In this document: positions 8,719 to 17,221 of the stretch, piece by piece
Layout of the letters: each line of letters begins with the position of its first letter
How positions within the stretch are numbered: the first letter of the stretch is position 1
DNA from: Methylolobus aquaticus
GTDB lineage: Bacteria > Pseudomonadota > Gammaproteobacteria > Methylococcales > Methylococcaceae
Length of the DNA: 64,000 nt
Direction of reading: 5' to 3'
Assembly: GCA_004168015.1 (NCBI GenBank)
Contig: SEYW01000004.1
Location: 62,001-126,000, forward strand
The notes under the pieces: generated by a model
Databases searched by the model: none
Seen by the model: the letters and a program-made list of their open reading frames with translations, nothing else
Told to the model about the DNA's origin: nothing
Made by a program: the position numbers and the translations under genes

Positions 8719-9255
8719 GATCCGACGCCTCCTGGCAAGGTTTATCAAAATCGAAAAGGTGACAATCTGGCTTGGGGCAAAACCGGTGGCGGGAGTGTCC
8801 CGATCTATGCTTCGGGGCCATGATTTACCGCATTATTGATAGCTTACGTTGCCAACTGGTGAAAGTGAAGCATGCTTCGGCTGGCCTCGGCTATCGGAAA
8901 AGCGCAGTAAATTCGACGCCGGTTTCCCTTTTCTCTTGCCGCTGATGAGGGGAGGATCATGCGCACGGCGCGCGGTGTTTGCTTCACCGCAGTTCCTCAG
9001 CAAAGCAGCCGGTCCGGTTTCGGCTGTCCGGTACTTGCGGTATCGTCCGAAGTCTCCGGCGGTGTCCGGTGCTGTGAGATACTCGGGTCGACTGCGGCAG
9101 AATTTTCCGCGCCTGTCGTCGGGCAGTGCCTGGCCAATAGTTTCGCATGCTTCCTGAGTGGCGGCGTCCGAAACCCGCCCAAGTGCAGGTCAACGGTCCG
9201 GATCGACTGGTGGCAGTGAATCGCGAATTCATCGATATCAGGATAGAGGCAAACG
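8719..9255. other. Divergent intergenic region, promoters expected
   Basis: These 537 bases separate the minus-strand ATPase run from the plus-strand HMA-like/DUF454 gene. No convincing coding frame, tRNA or riboswitch is visible. Both flanking genes are read outward, so promoters for both sides should lie here. The stretch 8820-8870 is locally AT-richer. Confidence 0.5.
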
Positions 9256-10254
9256 ATGCAGACCAGCGTGAGATATGAGTCCGGGCGATTATGGGTTGCC
9301 GATGGTCGTGTATTCCGGTCCGGGCGCATCCGTCTGGCGCAGGCCTTGATCGACGAACTCATGGCAGAGACCGCCGTGCGTTCGGTAGAACTGGACCTGG
9401 CCAGCGGAACCTGCCGGATTCGCTGGAGCGCGACCGAAACGTCGGCCGCCGACGCTGCCGAGACCTATACCGCTGCGCTGGCTGCGGCGCGTCTTTCGGA
9501 AGCGACCGCTGGCGTAAGCGGGTGTCGCGGCGACCGCAAGGGTGAGTCGCTGTGGCTGGCCTGCCGGCTCGACAACGGCGTCTTGCTGGCACGCGGCGAG
9601 GCCATCCAGTCCGGTCGGCTCCGCTTGCGCATCGTGGGAGTGCCCGGCGGGTATCCGTGGGCCGATGTCGTGCGCTCGTCGCTTGCGCAATGTCCACGGA
9701 TAACCTCGGTTCGGACGCGGCGTTGGCGGTCACGGCTGGAACTCAATTTCGATAGTGATCGGTTGACCCGCGCTCAGGTGCTGGATGCGTTGACCGTCGC
9801 GTGGGGGGCAGCAGACGCGAAGGCGCAGCCCACGCCGACCGCGTCGAGTGAACTGATCGCGCGCGGGCCCCGCCGTTGGCTGTACCTCGCGCTCGGCATT
9901 GGCAGCTTCGGCCTGGCCGTGCTGGGTTTGTTGTTGCCCGGTGTACCGACGGTGCCGTTCCTGCTGGCCAGCAGCTATTACCTGGCCCGTTCATCGCGCC
10001 GCCTGCATCGACGCCTGCTCGATTCGCGAGTCTTCGGACGCCTGCTGCGTGAATGGGAACGCTACCGTGCGTTGAGTCGTGAGTCAAAGCGCCGGTTGGC
10101 GGGCTTCGTCGTGACGGCGATCGTGATCTCGGCGGTGTTTGCGCCGCTAAGCCCCGCTTTGCTGATCACGGTGGCGACGATGGCGCTGTTGAGTCTGTAC
10201 GGTATCCAGAGTATCCCTGAACTGGGTTCGAGAGCGTCGCCAGCGCCGGCCTGA
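9256..10254 (+). CDS. HMA-like domains fused to DUF454 (YbaN-type) membrane domain
   Basis: A 332-residue fusion. ATG at 9256 with GAGG seven bases upstream. Residues 1-90 and 100-185 look like two degenerate HMA-like (ferredoxin-fold) repeats without CxxC; the second contains VPGGYPWADVVRSSLAQCPRI. Residues 210-325 form a DUF454/YbaN-type membrane domain, with GLLLPGVPTVPFLLASSYYLARSSRRLHRRLL, then FGRLLREWERYRAL, then two more helices. DUF454 proteins are inner-membrane proteins of unknown function. Fusion to HMA-like domains and position next to CPC-less P-type ATPases suggest a shared role (inference). It is divergent from the minus-strand cluster. Confidence 0.85.
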   Translation: MQTSVRYESGRLWVADGRVFRSGRIRLAQALIDELMAETAVRSVELDLASGTCRIRWSATETSAADAAETYTAALAAARLSEATAGVSGCRGDRKGESLWLACRLDNGVLLARGEAIQSGRLRLRIVGVPGGYPWADVVRSSLAQCPRITSVRTRRWRSRLELNFDSDRLTRAQVLDALTVAWGAADAKAQPTPTASSELIARGPRRWLYLALGIGSFGLAVLGLLLPGVPTVPFLLASSYYLARSSRRLHRRLLDSRVFGRLLREWERYRALSRESKRRLAGFVVTAIVISAVFAPLSPALLITVATMALLSLYGIQSIPELGSRASPAPA

Positions 10255-10747
10255 ACACGTGCCAACGCTGCGGCGTTGAAGCATTCGACTCAGGCTGCCG
10301 TGGGTCCGCGCATAGCGGCGCGTTTCCAACCGCGCCCCGGGCGATAACGGCTTGCTCCTCTTCGCCCAAAGGAACCGCTCGGTTGCAACGTTCGCTCACA
10401 GCGCTGCCGGAACTTGCCTTGAAATCCGGACACAGGCAGGCAGGGGAGTGGGGCGGTGAGTACGGATATGCCCTTCATGAGGGAATTGATCGCGAAGCGG
10501 CCCCCTCTCCCGCTGTATTGGTGCGTGCAGTTGGGCATTCCCCACAGTGCTTGAGTCAAGGTACGCACTGCTGTGATTCGGCGTTGGCGGGCTCCTCGCT
10601 TTTGCCTCGGAATCCGCGCGGCACCGCTCGAATGGCATGGGTCTCGCATAGATGCAAGATTGGTCCCGTCAGGCCTGCGCGACGGGCCTTGGCGCCGAAC
10701 GGCAACGAGCTGACGCATCAACGCATTCAGAGGGGAATTCAAGAGGG
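10255..10747. other. Leader region of the TonB-dependent receptor, no gene seen
   Basis: These 493 bases lie between the DUF454 fusion and the receptor. I found no coding frame with plausible composition. I looked for a cobalamin, TPP or FMN riboswitch, since such elements often precede TonB-dependent receptors, and found none. An in-frame ATG of the receptor reading frame at 10652 lies inside this region. Confidence 0.4.
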
Positions 10748-13165
10748 ATGTTAGCCAAGAGGTTATTGGTTCAGAGACAAGCCGGGTTCATTTGGGGCGA
10801 CACTCGCTGGAAGAAATGCACGCAGCATGACCTGCGGCTTGTGTGGGCGATCGTGTGCGGCCTGGGCTCAATGGCGCCGGCACCGGCAAACGCCCATCGC
10901 TTGTCGAAGTCGCAGCTACAGGCACAAAACCTCGACGCCGAGCAGGAGCAAGCCGCATCAGCCGCTGCTGCGACCAAGACCAAGCCGCCGACGCCGGCCC
11001 CAACAGCCACTGCGGCATCCGACGGAAAGGTGGGTTCCAAGCCGGGAGCAAAGGCGGCCAGCGTCGCCGCGGCTAAACGGGAAGCGGCTCCAGGGCCGGT
11101 GCCGGACGGACTCCCTGGTGGTGCCCGAGTCGATACGCCGGTGGACCAGGAGCAGGAGGTGGAAGCGCCGCGGCCTACCGAAGAACCGACTAGTCTCGAA
11201 ACCGTCGAGATTCTGGGGCGCGAAACCGACCTTATCGGCGTCACCGCTTCGGCTTCACAGGGTGTGGTGGGTCAGAACCAGTTCAAGTATCGGCCATTGC
11301 TGCGTGTTGGCGAACTGGTCGAGGTCGTGCCGGGCATGATGGCGACGCAGCACAGCGGTTCCGGCAAGGCCAACCAGTACTTTCTGCGCGGCTTCAATCT
11401 CGACCACGGCACCGACTTCGCCACCTGGGTCGACGGCGTGCCGATGAACATGCCGACCAATGCCCACGGCCAGGGCTACATGGATTTGAACAGCATCATT
11501 CCCGAGCTGATCGACCGGGTCGAATACGGCAAGGGACCGTATTACGCCGAACTCGGCGATTTCGCGGCGGCGGGTTATGCCAACATGCATACGTTGCACC
11601 GGCTCCCCGAGGGATTCATCAAGTTCACCGGCGGGGAGTTCAATTTCTATCGCACGGTGGCGGCCAACTCGACCCGGATCGGCCCCGGCGACCTTCTGTA
11701 CGGCGCGGCCTTCAACTTCTATGACGGCCCCTGGGTGCAGCCGATGGACATGAACCAGTACAACGGCTTGATCCGCTACACGATCGACGAAAAGGACTGG
11801 GGCATGTCGCTGATCGGGGTCGCATACAACAACAACTGGACCGCCACAAACCAGATTCCTGAGCAACTCGTCAAGGCCAACCTGATCGATCTCTACGGGA
11901 CCCTGAATCCGACCGACGGCGGCAACTCGAACCGTTACAGCCTGGCGGCGAACGTCTGGAGCAGTGGCGACGGGTATCGCAATGAGGCCAATCTCTACAC
12001 GGTCTACTACGATCTCGACCTGTACTCCGACTTCACGTTCTTTCTGAACTACCCGGTGCAGGGCGACCAGATCCTCCAGAAGGAACACCGGATGATCTAC
12101 GGCGGCAACGCCTCGCAGACCTGGTTCAACAAGCTGTTTGGAACGGACATGGACAACACGGTCGGCATCCAGGTGCGGAACGACCAGATCGGCGGACTGG
12201 GGCTCGCGAATACCCAGTTCCGGGACGTGTTCAGCACCACCAGCAACGATAACGTCAACCAGATCAGCGTCGGGATCTATCTGAAGAGCGAGAACCGCTG
12301 GACGAACTGGTTTCGGACAATCGCCGGTGTCCGTGAGGATATCTACAACTTCAATGTGGACAGTCGGCTGACGCCGGAAAACAATGGCGAGCGCGCGGCG
12401 AGTTTGATGAGCCCCAAGGCCAGCCTGATCTTCGGTCCGTGGGCCGAGACCGAGTTCTACATCAACGGCGGTTATGGCTTCCACTCGAACGATGCGCGCG
12501 GCACGACCGCCCGCGTCAATCCGGTCAGCGGCGATCCGACGCATCCCGTGACGCCGTTATCGCGCGCGAAGGGCGCGGAAGTCGGTCTGCGCACGCAGTA
12601 CGTCGAAGGCTTGAACTCGACGCTCGCGTTCTGGTACCTGCACAGCGATTCGGAACTGGTCTTCGTCGGCGACGAGGGCACGACCGAGCCGAGCGATCCG
12701 GGTGATCGGATGGGCGTCGAGTGGGCCAACTACTATCAACCCTACGACTGGCTGATGCTGGACGCCGACTTTGCCTTTACGAAGTCCTATTTCACGACGC
12801 TCCCGAGTAGCGAGAACAACATTCCGAATTCCGTAGGTCAGGTCATCACCAGCGGCGCGACGGTGTTGATGCCCTACGGCTTCTTTTCGACGGCGCGGTT
12901 GCGGCATTTCAGCAATGTGCCGCTGAACGAGGCAGGTACGGCCTACATGGGCAGTACGACGCTGGTCAACTGGAATCTGGGGTGGCAGCGAGACAATCTG
13001 AAGCTCGAACTGGGCGTGTTCAATCTGTTCGACTCCAAGGCCAACGACATCGCCTACTACTACCAGTACCGGTTGCCGAATCAGCCGCCGGAAGGCGTCG
13101 AAGGCAAGCTGATCCACCCGGTCGAGCCGCGACTCTTTCGCGGTACCATCTCGATTTCGTTCTAG
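10748..13165 (+). CDS. TonB-dependent outer-membrane receptor
   Basis: An 805-residue receptor from the ATG at 10748; the in-frame ATG at 10652 would add 32 residues before the signal peptide. The signal peptide (VWAIVCGLGSMAPAPANA) is followed by about 100 residues rich in Ala, Pro and Lys, a TonB-box-like segment (ETVEILGRE), a plug domain with YFLRGFNLDHGTDFATWVDG, and a 22-strand-type barrel ending in Phe (GTISISF). It imports a scarce ligand with energy from TonB-ExbB-ExbD, whose operon lies at 18688-20624. The ligand is not predictable. The plug wording is typical of one large proteobacterial receptor subfamily. The Ala/Pro/Lys linker is longer than usual. Confidence 0.93.
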   Translation: MLAKRLLVQRQAGFIWGDTRWKKCTQHDLRLVWAIVCGLGSMAPAPANAHRLSKSQLQAQNLDAEQEQAASAAAATKTKPPTPAPTATAASDGKVGSKPGAKAASVAAAKREAAPGPVPDGLPGGARVDTPVDQEQEVEAPRPTEEPTSLETVEILGRETDLIGVTASASQGVVGQNQFKYRPLLRVGELVEVVPGMMATQHSGSGKANQYFLRGFNLDHGTDFATWVDGVPMNMPTNAHGQGYMDLNSIIPELIDRVEYGKGPYYAELGDFAAAGYANMHTLHRLPEGFIKFTGGEFNFYRTVAANSTRIGPGDLLYGAAFNFYDGPWVQPMDMNQYNGLIRYTIDEKDWGMSLIGVAYNNNWTATNQIPEQLVKANLIDLYGTLNPTDGGNSNRYSLAANVWSSGDGYRNEANLYTVYYDLDLYSDFTFFLNYPVQGDQILQKEHRMIYGGNASQTWFNKLFGTDMDNTVGIQVRNDQIGGLGLANTQFRDVFSTTSNDNVNQISVGIYLKSENRWTNWFRTIAGVREDIYNFNVDSRLTPENNGERAASLMSPKASLIFGPWAETEFYINGGYGFHSNDARGTTARVNPVSGDPTHPVTPLSRAKGAEVGLRTQYVEGLNSTLAFWYLHSDSELVFVGDEGTTEPSDPGDRMGVEWANYYQPYDWLMLDADFAFTKSYFTTLPSSENNIPNSVGQVITSGATVLMPYGFFSTARLRHFSNVPLNEAGTAYMGSTTLVNWNLGWQRDNLKLELGVFNLFDSKANDIAYYYQYRLPNQPPEGVEGKLIHPVEPRLFRGTISISF

Positions 13166-13217
13166 GCCCGGCTCATCGACAGGGCGGCCGCAGGGTCGCC
13201 CGTCAACTAGTTGTCGG

Positions 13218-14426
13218 TCAGGATGGCATGCGGGGAATACGCCGCGCTAGGCCCATCGCGTGGCTGGCCAGTCGCTGTTTGGCGGCTGGCCAGCAATCCA
13301 GGGCAACCAGGCCCAGGTTGCGGGCCAGTGCGAGCGGGGCGAAGCGGTTCGAGAACAGTCGCACCAGGCTGTCGGTAAAGAACACGACGTTCTGTAAGTC
13401 GCGGCTGCGTGAGGCGGCATAGGCCTCCAGGAAGCCAGCGCTGCCGATGTCCTCGCCGAATTCCGTCCGGCCGATCAATCCCTCGGCCAGTTGGGCAGCA
13501 TCGCGCAACCCCAGGTTGAAGCCCTGTCCGGCGACCGGATGCAGTTGATGGACGGCGTTGCCGATCAGGATTACCCGCCGGTCGGTCATCCGGTCGGCGC
13601 GGATCAGCTTCAGGGGGAAGGCCTGGCGCGGCGTGGCGATGCTCAAGCGGCCGACCCAATGGCCGAAGGTTTCCTGCAGCATGGCCAGGAACCGTGCTTC
13701 CGGCAGACTCCGGAGGTCTTCCGCATCGTGATGGCTCAGGGTCCAGACCACGGAGCAGCGCTTGCGGTCGATGGGCAGCATGGCCAGCGGACCCGAGGCC
13801 GTGAAACGCTCGTAGGCCGTGTTGCGGTGGTCTCGCTCCGTGGCGACTTCCAGCACGATTGCCGTCTGGCCATAGTCTCGAACCGTGCTGCCGATATCCA
13901 GCAGCTTGCGCACGCTGGAATCCCCGCCGTCGGCGCCGACGACCAGCCGCGTCGTCAGGCTCAGGGTGTCGTCGCCCTGTCGGAGCGTTAAGCAGATTCG
14001 GTCGTCGCCAGCCTTGAGGCCGATCAGTCGGGCTTGCTCGATCAGGTCGGCCGGCGCGTCGTGCAAGGCCTCGATGACGGCCTCTTCGATCGCTCGGGCG
14101 GTGGCAACGTGGCCCAAGGCCTTGACGCCCTCGCGTTCGGCGTCCAGGCGGGTCTTCCCGAAGTGGCCGCGATCGGACACGTGGATATGCCGGATCGGCG
14201 TTGCGTCCGGTTCGATGGCAGCCCAGACGCCGAGGCGTTGGAGGATTTGCACCGACCCCTCGGCGAGCGCGAGCGCGCGTGCTCCGGCCGGCGAGGCCCG
14301 CCGCTGGGCTTCGCTCTGGGCATCGACGATGGCAATGCGGAGGGGCGCGTATCGCAAGGCCAGCGCCAGGCTGCTGCCGACGAGCCCGCCGCCGATGATG
14401 ACCAGGTCGTAGTCGAAGCCGCTCAT
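13218..14426 (-). CDS. ubiH: Ubiquinone-biosynthesis FAD monooxygenase (UbiH type)
   Basis: A 402-residue flavin monooxygenase of the UbiH/UbiF/VisC/COQ6 family, which hydroxylates the ring of ubiquinone precursors at the inner membrane. It has the dinucleotide motif GGGLVGSS (12-18), the GADG motif (164-167) typical of these hydroxylases, and the second FAD motif GNAVHQLHPVAGQGFNLGLRD near residue 290. It overlaps the pepP stop by ATGA, so the two are translationally coupled. The gene order ygfB-pepP-ubiH is the classic gammaproteobacterial one; the usual ubiI neighbour is absent here. UbiI-type specificity cannot be excluded from sequence alone. Confidence 0.88.
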   Translation of the reverse strand: MSGFDYDLVIIGGGLVGSSLALALRYAPLRIAIVDAQSEAQRRASPAGARALALAEGSVQILQRLGVWAAIEPDATPIRHIHVSDRGHFGKTRLDAEREGVKALGHVATARAIEEAVIEALHDAPADLIEQARLIGLKAGDDRICLTLRQGDDTLSLTTRLVVGADGGDSSVRKLLDIGSTVRDYGQTAIVLEVATERDHRNTAYERFTASGPLAMLPIDRKRCSVVWTLSHHDAEDLRSLPEARFLAMLQETFGHWVGRLSIATPRQAFPLKLIRADRMTDRRVILIGNAVHQLHPVAGQGFNLGLRDAAQLAEGLIGRTEFGEDIGSAGFLEAYAASRSRDLQNVVFFTDSLVRLFSNRFAPLALARNLGLVALDCWPAAKQRLASHAMGLARRIPRMPS

Positions 14427-15733
14427 GAGTGCATAAAGGCTTCAATCTCGTCGACTGCCTTCGGCGCCGCGGCCGTTAGCACCTCGTGCCCCTTCTCGGT
14501 CACGAGCACGTCGTCTTCGATGCGAATGCCGATGCCCCGCCAGCGCGGGTCGACGTCGGCGCAATCCGCCGGTACATAGAGGCCGGGCTCGACGGTCAGG
14601 ACCATGCCGGGCTCGAAGGGCCGCCACGCGTCGTCCGTGCGGTAATCGCCGACATCGTGTACATCCATGCCCAGCCAATGTCCGGTCCTGTGCATATAGA
14701 ACTTCTTGTAGGCCTCGTCCTTGATCAGGGTGTTGACCTTGCCCTCCAGCAGGCCCAGGAAAACGAGGCCCTTGGTGAGCACCCGGACCGCGGTGTCATG
14801 CGGATCATTCCAGTGATTGCCCGGTTTGACGGACTTGATGGCGGCCAGTTGCGCTTCCAGCACGAGTTCGTACAAGCTCCGCTGCGGGGCGCTGAAACGG
14901 CCGTTGACCGGAAACGTGCGCGTGATGTCCGCCGCGTAATTGTCGTGCTCCGCGCCGGCGTCGATCAGCAGCAGATCGCCGTCGCGCAGCGGGTCGCGGT
15001 TGTCGGTGTAATGCAGCACGCAGGCATTTTCACCGCCGGCAACGATGCACGGATAGGCTTGCGAGCGCAGGCCATGTCGGGTGAACTCGTGCACCAGTTC
15101 CGCCTCGATTTCATACTCGTAGCGGCCGGGACGGCAGGCCCGCATCGCACGTTTGTGGGCCGCGACCGAGACTTCGGCCGCACGGCGCATGGTCTTGATC
15201 TCAGCCGTGCTCTTGACCAGCCGGAGTTCGTGCAGCAGGTGTTCGAGCGCGACGAACTCGAAGGGTGCGCGGACGCCCGCCCGTGCCTTGGCACGCACGG
15301 CGTTGACGGCGGCCATGACATGGCGGTCGAGGTCGTCGTCCCGCCCGATCGCAAAGTAGACGCGCTCGCGGTTCTCGATCAGATCCGGCAGGGCTTTCTG
15401 CAATTCCCCGATCGGGAGCGCCTCGTCGGCACCGTAGCCTTCGCGCGCGCCTTCCAGTCCGGCGTTGCGGCCGACCCAGACGGCGAGTTTTTCGTCATGT
15501 TCGCGGCAGAACACGACGTACTCGCCCTGCTTGCGGCCGGGCGCCAGAACGGCGATCGAATCGTGCTCGTTGAAACCGGTCAGGTAGTAGAAATCGCTGT
15601 CCTGCCGAAAAGGGTATTCGACGTCGCGATTGCGGATGCTCGGTGCCGCGCTGGCGATGATGGCGACGCTGCCTTTGGGCATGAGTCGCATCAGACGCTT
15701 GCGGCGCTGCTTGAATTCGTTCCGGGGGATCAT
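14423..15733 (-). CDS. pepP: Xaa-Pro aminopeptidase P
   Basis: A 436-residue cytosolic metallopeptidase of the M24B family that removes N-terminal residues preceding proline. The ATG at 15733 (MIPRNEFKQRRKRLM) lies nine bases past the ygfB stop. An in-frame start at 15775 lies inside ygfB. The five metal ligands are visible: D258 in IDAGAEHDN, the second Asp in AADITRTFP, His in HRTGHWLGMDVHDVG, Glu in LTVEPGLY and Glu in GIRIEDDVLV. The N-terminal half is a normal creatinase-like domain. Length matches the family (about 440). Confidence 0.95.
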   Translation of the reverse strand: MIPRNEFKQRRKRLMRLMPKGSVAIIASAAPSIRNRDVEYPFRQDSDFYYLTGFNEHDSIAVLAPGRKQGEYVVFCREHDEKLAVWVGRNAGLEGAREGYGADEALPIGELQKALPDLIENRERVYFAIGRDDDLDRHVMAAVNAVRAKARAGVRAPFEFVALEHLLHELRLVKSTAEIKTMRRAAEVSVAAHKRAMRACRPGRYEYEIEAELVHEFTRHGLRSQAYPCIVAGGENACVLHYTDNRDPLRDGDLLLIDAGAEHDNYAADITRTFPVNGRFSAPQRSLYELVLEAQLAAIKSVKPGNHWNDPHDTAVRVLTKGLVFLGLLEGKVNTLIKDEAYKKFYMHRTGHWLGMDVHDVGDYRTDDAWRPFEPGMVLTVEPGLYVPADCADVDPRWRGIGIRIEDDVLVTEKGHEVLTAAAPKAVDEIEAFMHS

Positions 15734-15741
15734 TGGTGGGG

Positions 15742-16275
15742 TCAGTGGATGCGCGCGCTCGCGGGGCCTTCGCATTCGTGGCGGATCAGCTGGACGCCGA
15801 TGCGGACGAACTCGGCGATTTCGACATAGTCGCTATCGTCGTCGGTGTCCTCTGCGGCTTCGAGTCGGGAGATGTCGGCAAAGTCCTTCAGTAGTTCTTC
15901 GGATTCGCTGCTCCAGGCGCGCTGTCCGGTGGTCTGGCCCAGGCCGAACAGGAAGCCGAGGCACCAGTGTCCGAGCGCCTCGGCGCGCTCGGACAACGGC
16001 TCTTCGTCATCCGGTAACAGGGGTTCGAAGCCTAGGTCGCCAGTCGCCAGTCCCTGCTGGGTCGTCGCAAACAGCGTCCGGAGAGAAGCGTCCGCACCTT
16101 GATCAAGCGGAGCTTCGGTGTCGGGAAAGACTGCGGCCACCCATTGCTCGAAGGTCGAGTGGATGTCGGCACAGAGGAGACCGGTCATCGCACCATGCAG
16201 TTCGGCCACGCTGGCGTCGAGGCTGTCGCTCGCAGTGAGGTGTCGCATAGCGCCGTAAGAAAGGGATTCAGCCAT
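15742..16275 (-). CDS. ygfB: UPF0149/YgfB family protein
   Basis: A 177-residue acidic helical protein of the UPF0149 (YgfB/YecA) family. Markers are the N-terminal ELHGAMTGLLCADI and the central ALGHWCLGFLFGLG, followed by the acidic EELLKDFADISRLEA and YVEIAEFVRIGVQLI. The family's biochemical role is not settled. It is first in the ygfB-pepP-ubiH operon and divergent from zapA, exactly as in many gammaproteobacteria. The 222-base gap to zapA should contain both promoters. Confidence 0.9.
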   Translation of the reverse strand: MAESLSYGAMRHLTASDSLDASVAELHGAMTGLLCADIHSTFEQWVAAVFPDTEAPLDQGADASLRTLFATTQQGLATGDLGFEPLLPDDEEPLSERAEALGHWCLGFLFGLGQTTGQRAWSSESEELLKDFADISRLEAAEDTDDDSDYVEIAEFVRIGVQLIRHECEGPASARIH

Positions 16276-16497
16276 CCGTCAACTTGTATCGAGGCTCGGT
16301 TTTTCCTATCCTACCATTCGCGACGCGGGCGCTCCAAAAACAGGTGTTTCCCGGAATTTCCGGGAGTTTTTCGAGGCCTGATGTGACGTCGGCGCAAGGA
16401 CGGCAGCCGCTCTCGCTCGCTGCGGAGGGAATCCGACTCGAACTACTGCCGCCCCCGTTTCAGCAACCGTAACGACTTACCAGCGAAGTGTTTGATC

Positions 16498-16797
16498 ATG
16501 TCTGAATCCAATCCGCCGATCAAGGTCCAGATTCTCGGGAAAGAGTATCCCGTGGCCTGTTCGCCCGAAGAGCAGCACGAGTTGCTGATCGCCGCGCGCT
16601 ATCTGGACGAGAAGATGCGGATCATCCGGGACACCGGTCGCGTGATCGGAACCGAACGCATTGCCGTGATGGCGGCGCTCAACATCGCTCACGAGTTTCT
16701 GCAGCGCAGTCACGACAGCAGTGGAAGCAGCCAGAACCTGGCCGGGCGATTGTCGGCGATGCGGGAGCGGCTCGATGGTGGGCATGCCTCCGACTAG
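16498..16797 (+). CDS. zapA: Cell division protein ZapA
   Basis: A 99-residue ZapA, which cross-links FtsZ filaments at the division ring. The N-terminus (PIKVQILGKEYPVACSPEEQ) and the middle (LLIAARYLDEKMRIIRDTGRVIGTERIAVMAALNIAHEFL) are the family's globular and coiled-coil parts. Start chosen at the ATG 16498; a TTG two codons upstream (16492) is possible. The Shine-Dalgarno is weak. It is divergent from ygfB and followed by 6S RNA, a conserved gammaproteobacterial arrangement. Confidence 0.93.
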   Translation: MSESNPPIKVQILGKEYPVACSPEEQHELLIAARYLDEKMRIIRDTGRVIGTERIAVMAALNIAHEFLQRSHDSSGSSQNLAGRLSAMRERLDGGHASD

Positions 16798-16861
16798 CGT
16801 GAGCATACGGGTGATGCCGTTCCCCTTGCAGGCAGTGCGCAAGGCTGCAAGAATAACGACC

Positions 16862-17046
16862 GTATCCCCTGCAGCGTTCGAAGCTCACTGGGTTACTCCT
16901 TGAGCCTAATCTAAAACCCAGGGATTTCCGATTTGACCGATGTGTGCATGTCCGCTTCGTGCGGAAAGCCTGATTCGACAGACGGCGCTCCCACCTGAAC
17001 CTCCTGGTTCAAGGGCAGAAGTGATCTACGGCGCAGGTGGGGGGTA
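16862..17046 (+). ncRNA. ssrS: 6S RNA
   Basis: Directly downstream of zapA, where gammaproteobacteria carry ssrS. The ends pair (TATCCCCTGC at about 16863 with GCAGGTGGGGGTA at about 17034), forming the closing stem. Inside are CCTTGAGCCTAAT near 16898 and, at 16991-17013, CACCTGAACCTCCTGGTTCA followed by AGGG, which match the conserved 6S segments around the central bubble. 6S RNA binds the sigma-70 holoenzyme and mimics an open promoter. Ends are approximate to a few bases. Confidence 0.85.
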
Positions 17047-17221
17047 CGTCTATCACGATCCACTGCGTCTTGACCGAAGCTGCGGCTGAAAGCCGGGTTT
17101 CGGCCGTCCGGCTAACCCCACTTGCTGCAGTCGCTCGGCCCCTCGGGTCGATGCTCCCGCTTCGCAGCCGTACTGTCTGGCCCAGACGCTCTCGGTTTTG
17201 CTGCGAAAATTCACTGGCGAC

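Noticed and set aside
10255-10747. Riboswitch upstream of the TonB-dependent receptor
   Set aside because: No cobalamin-type or other aptamer elements were found when read on the plus strand.
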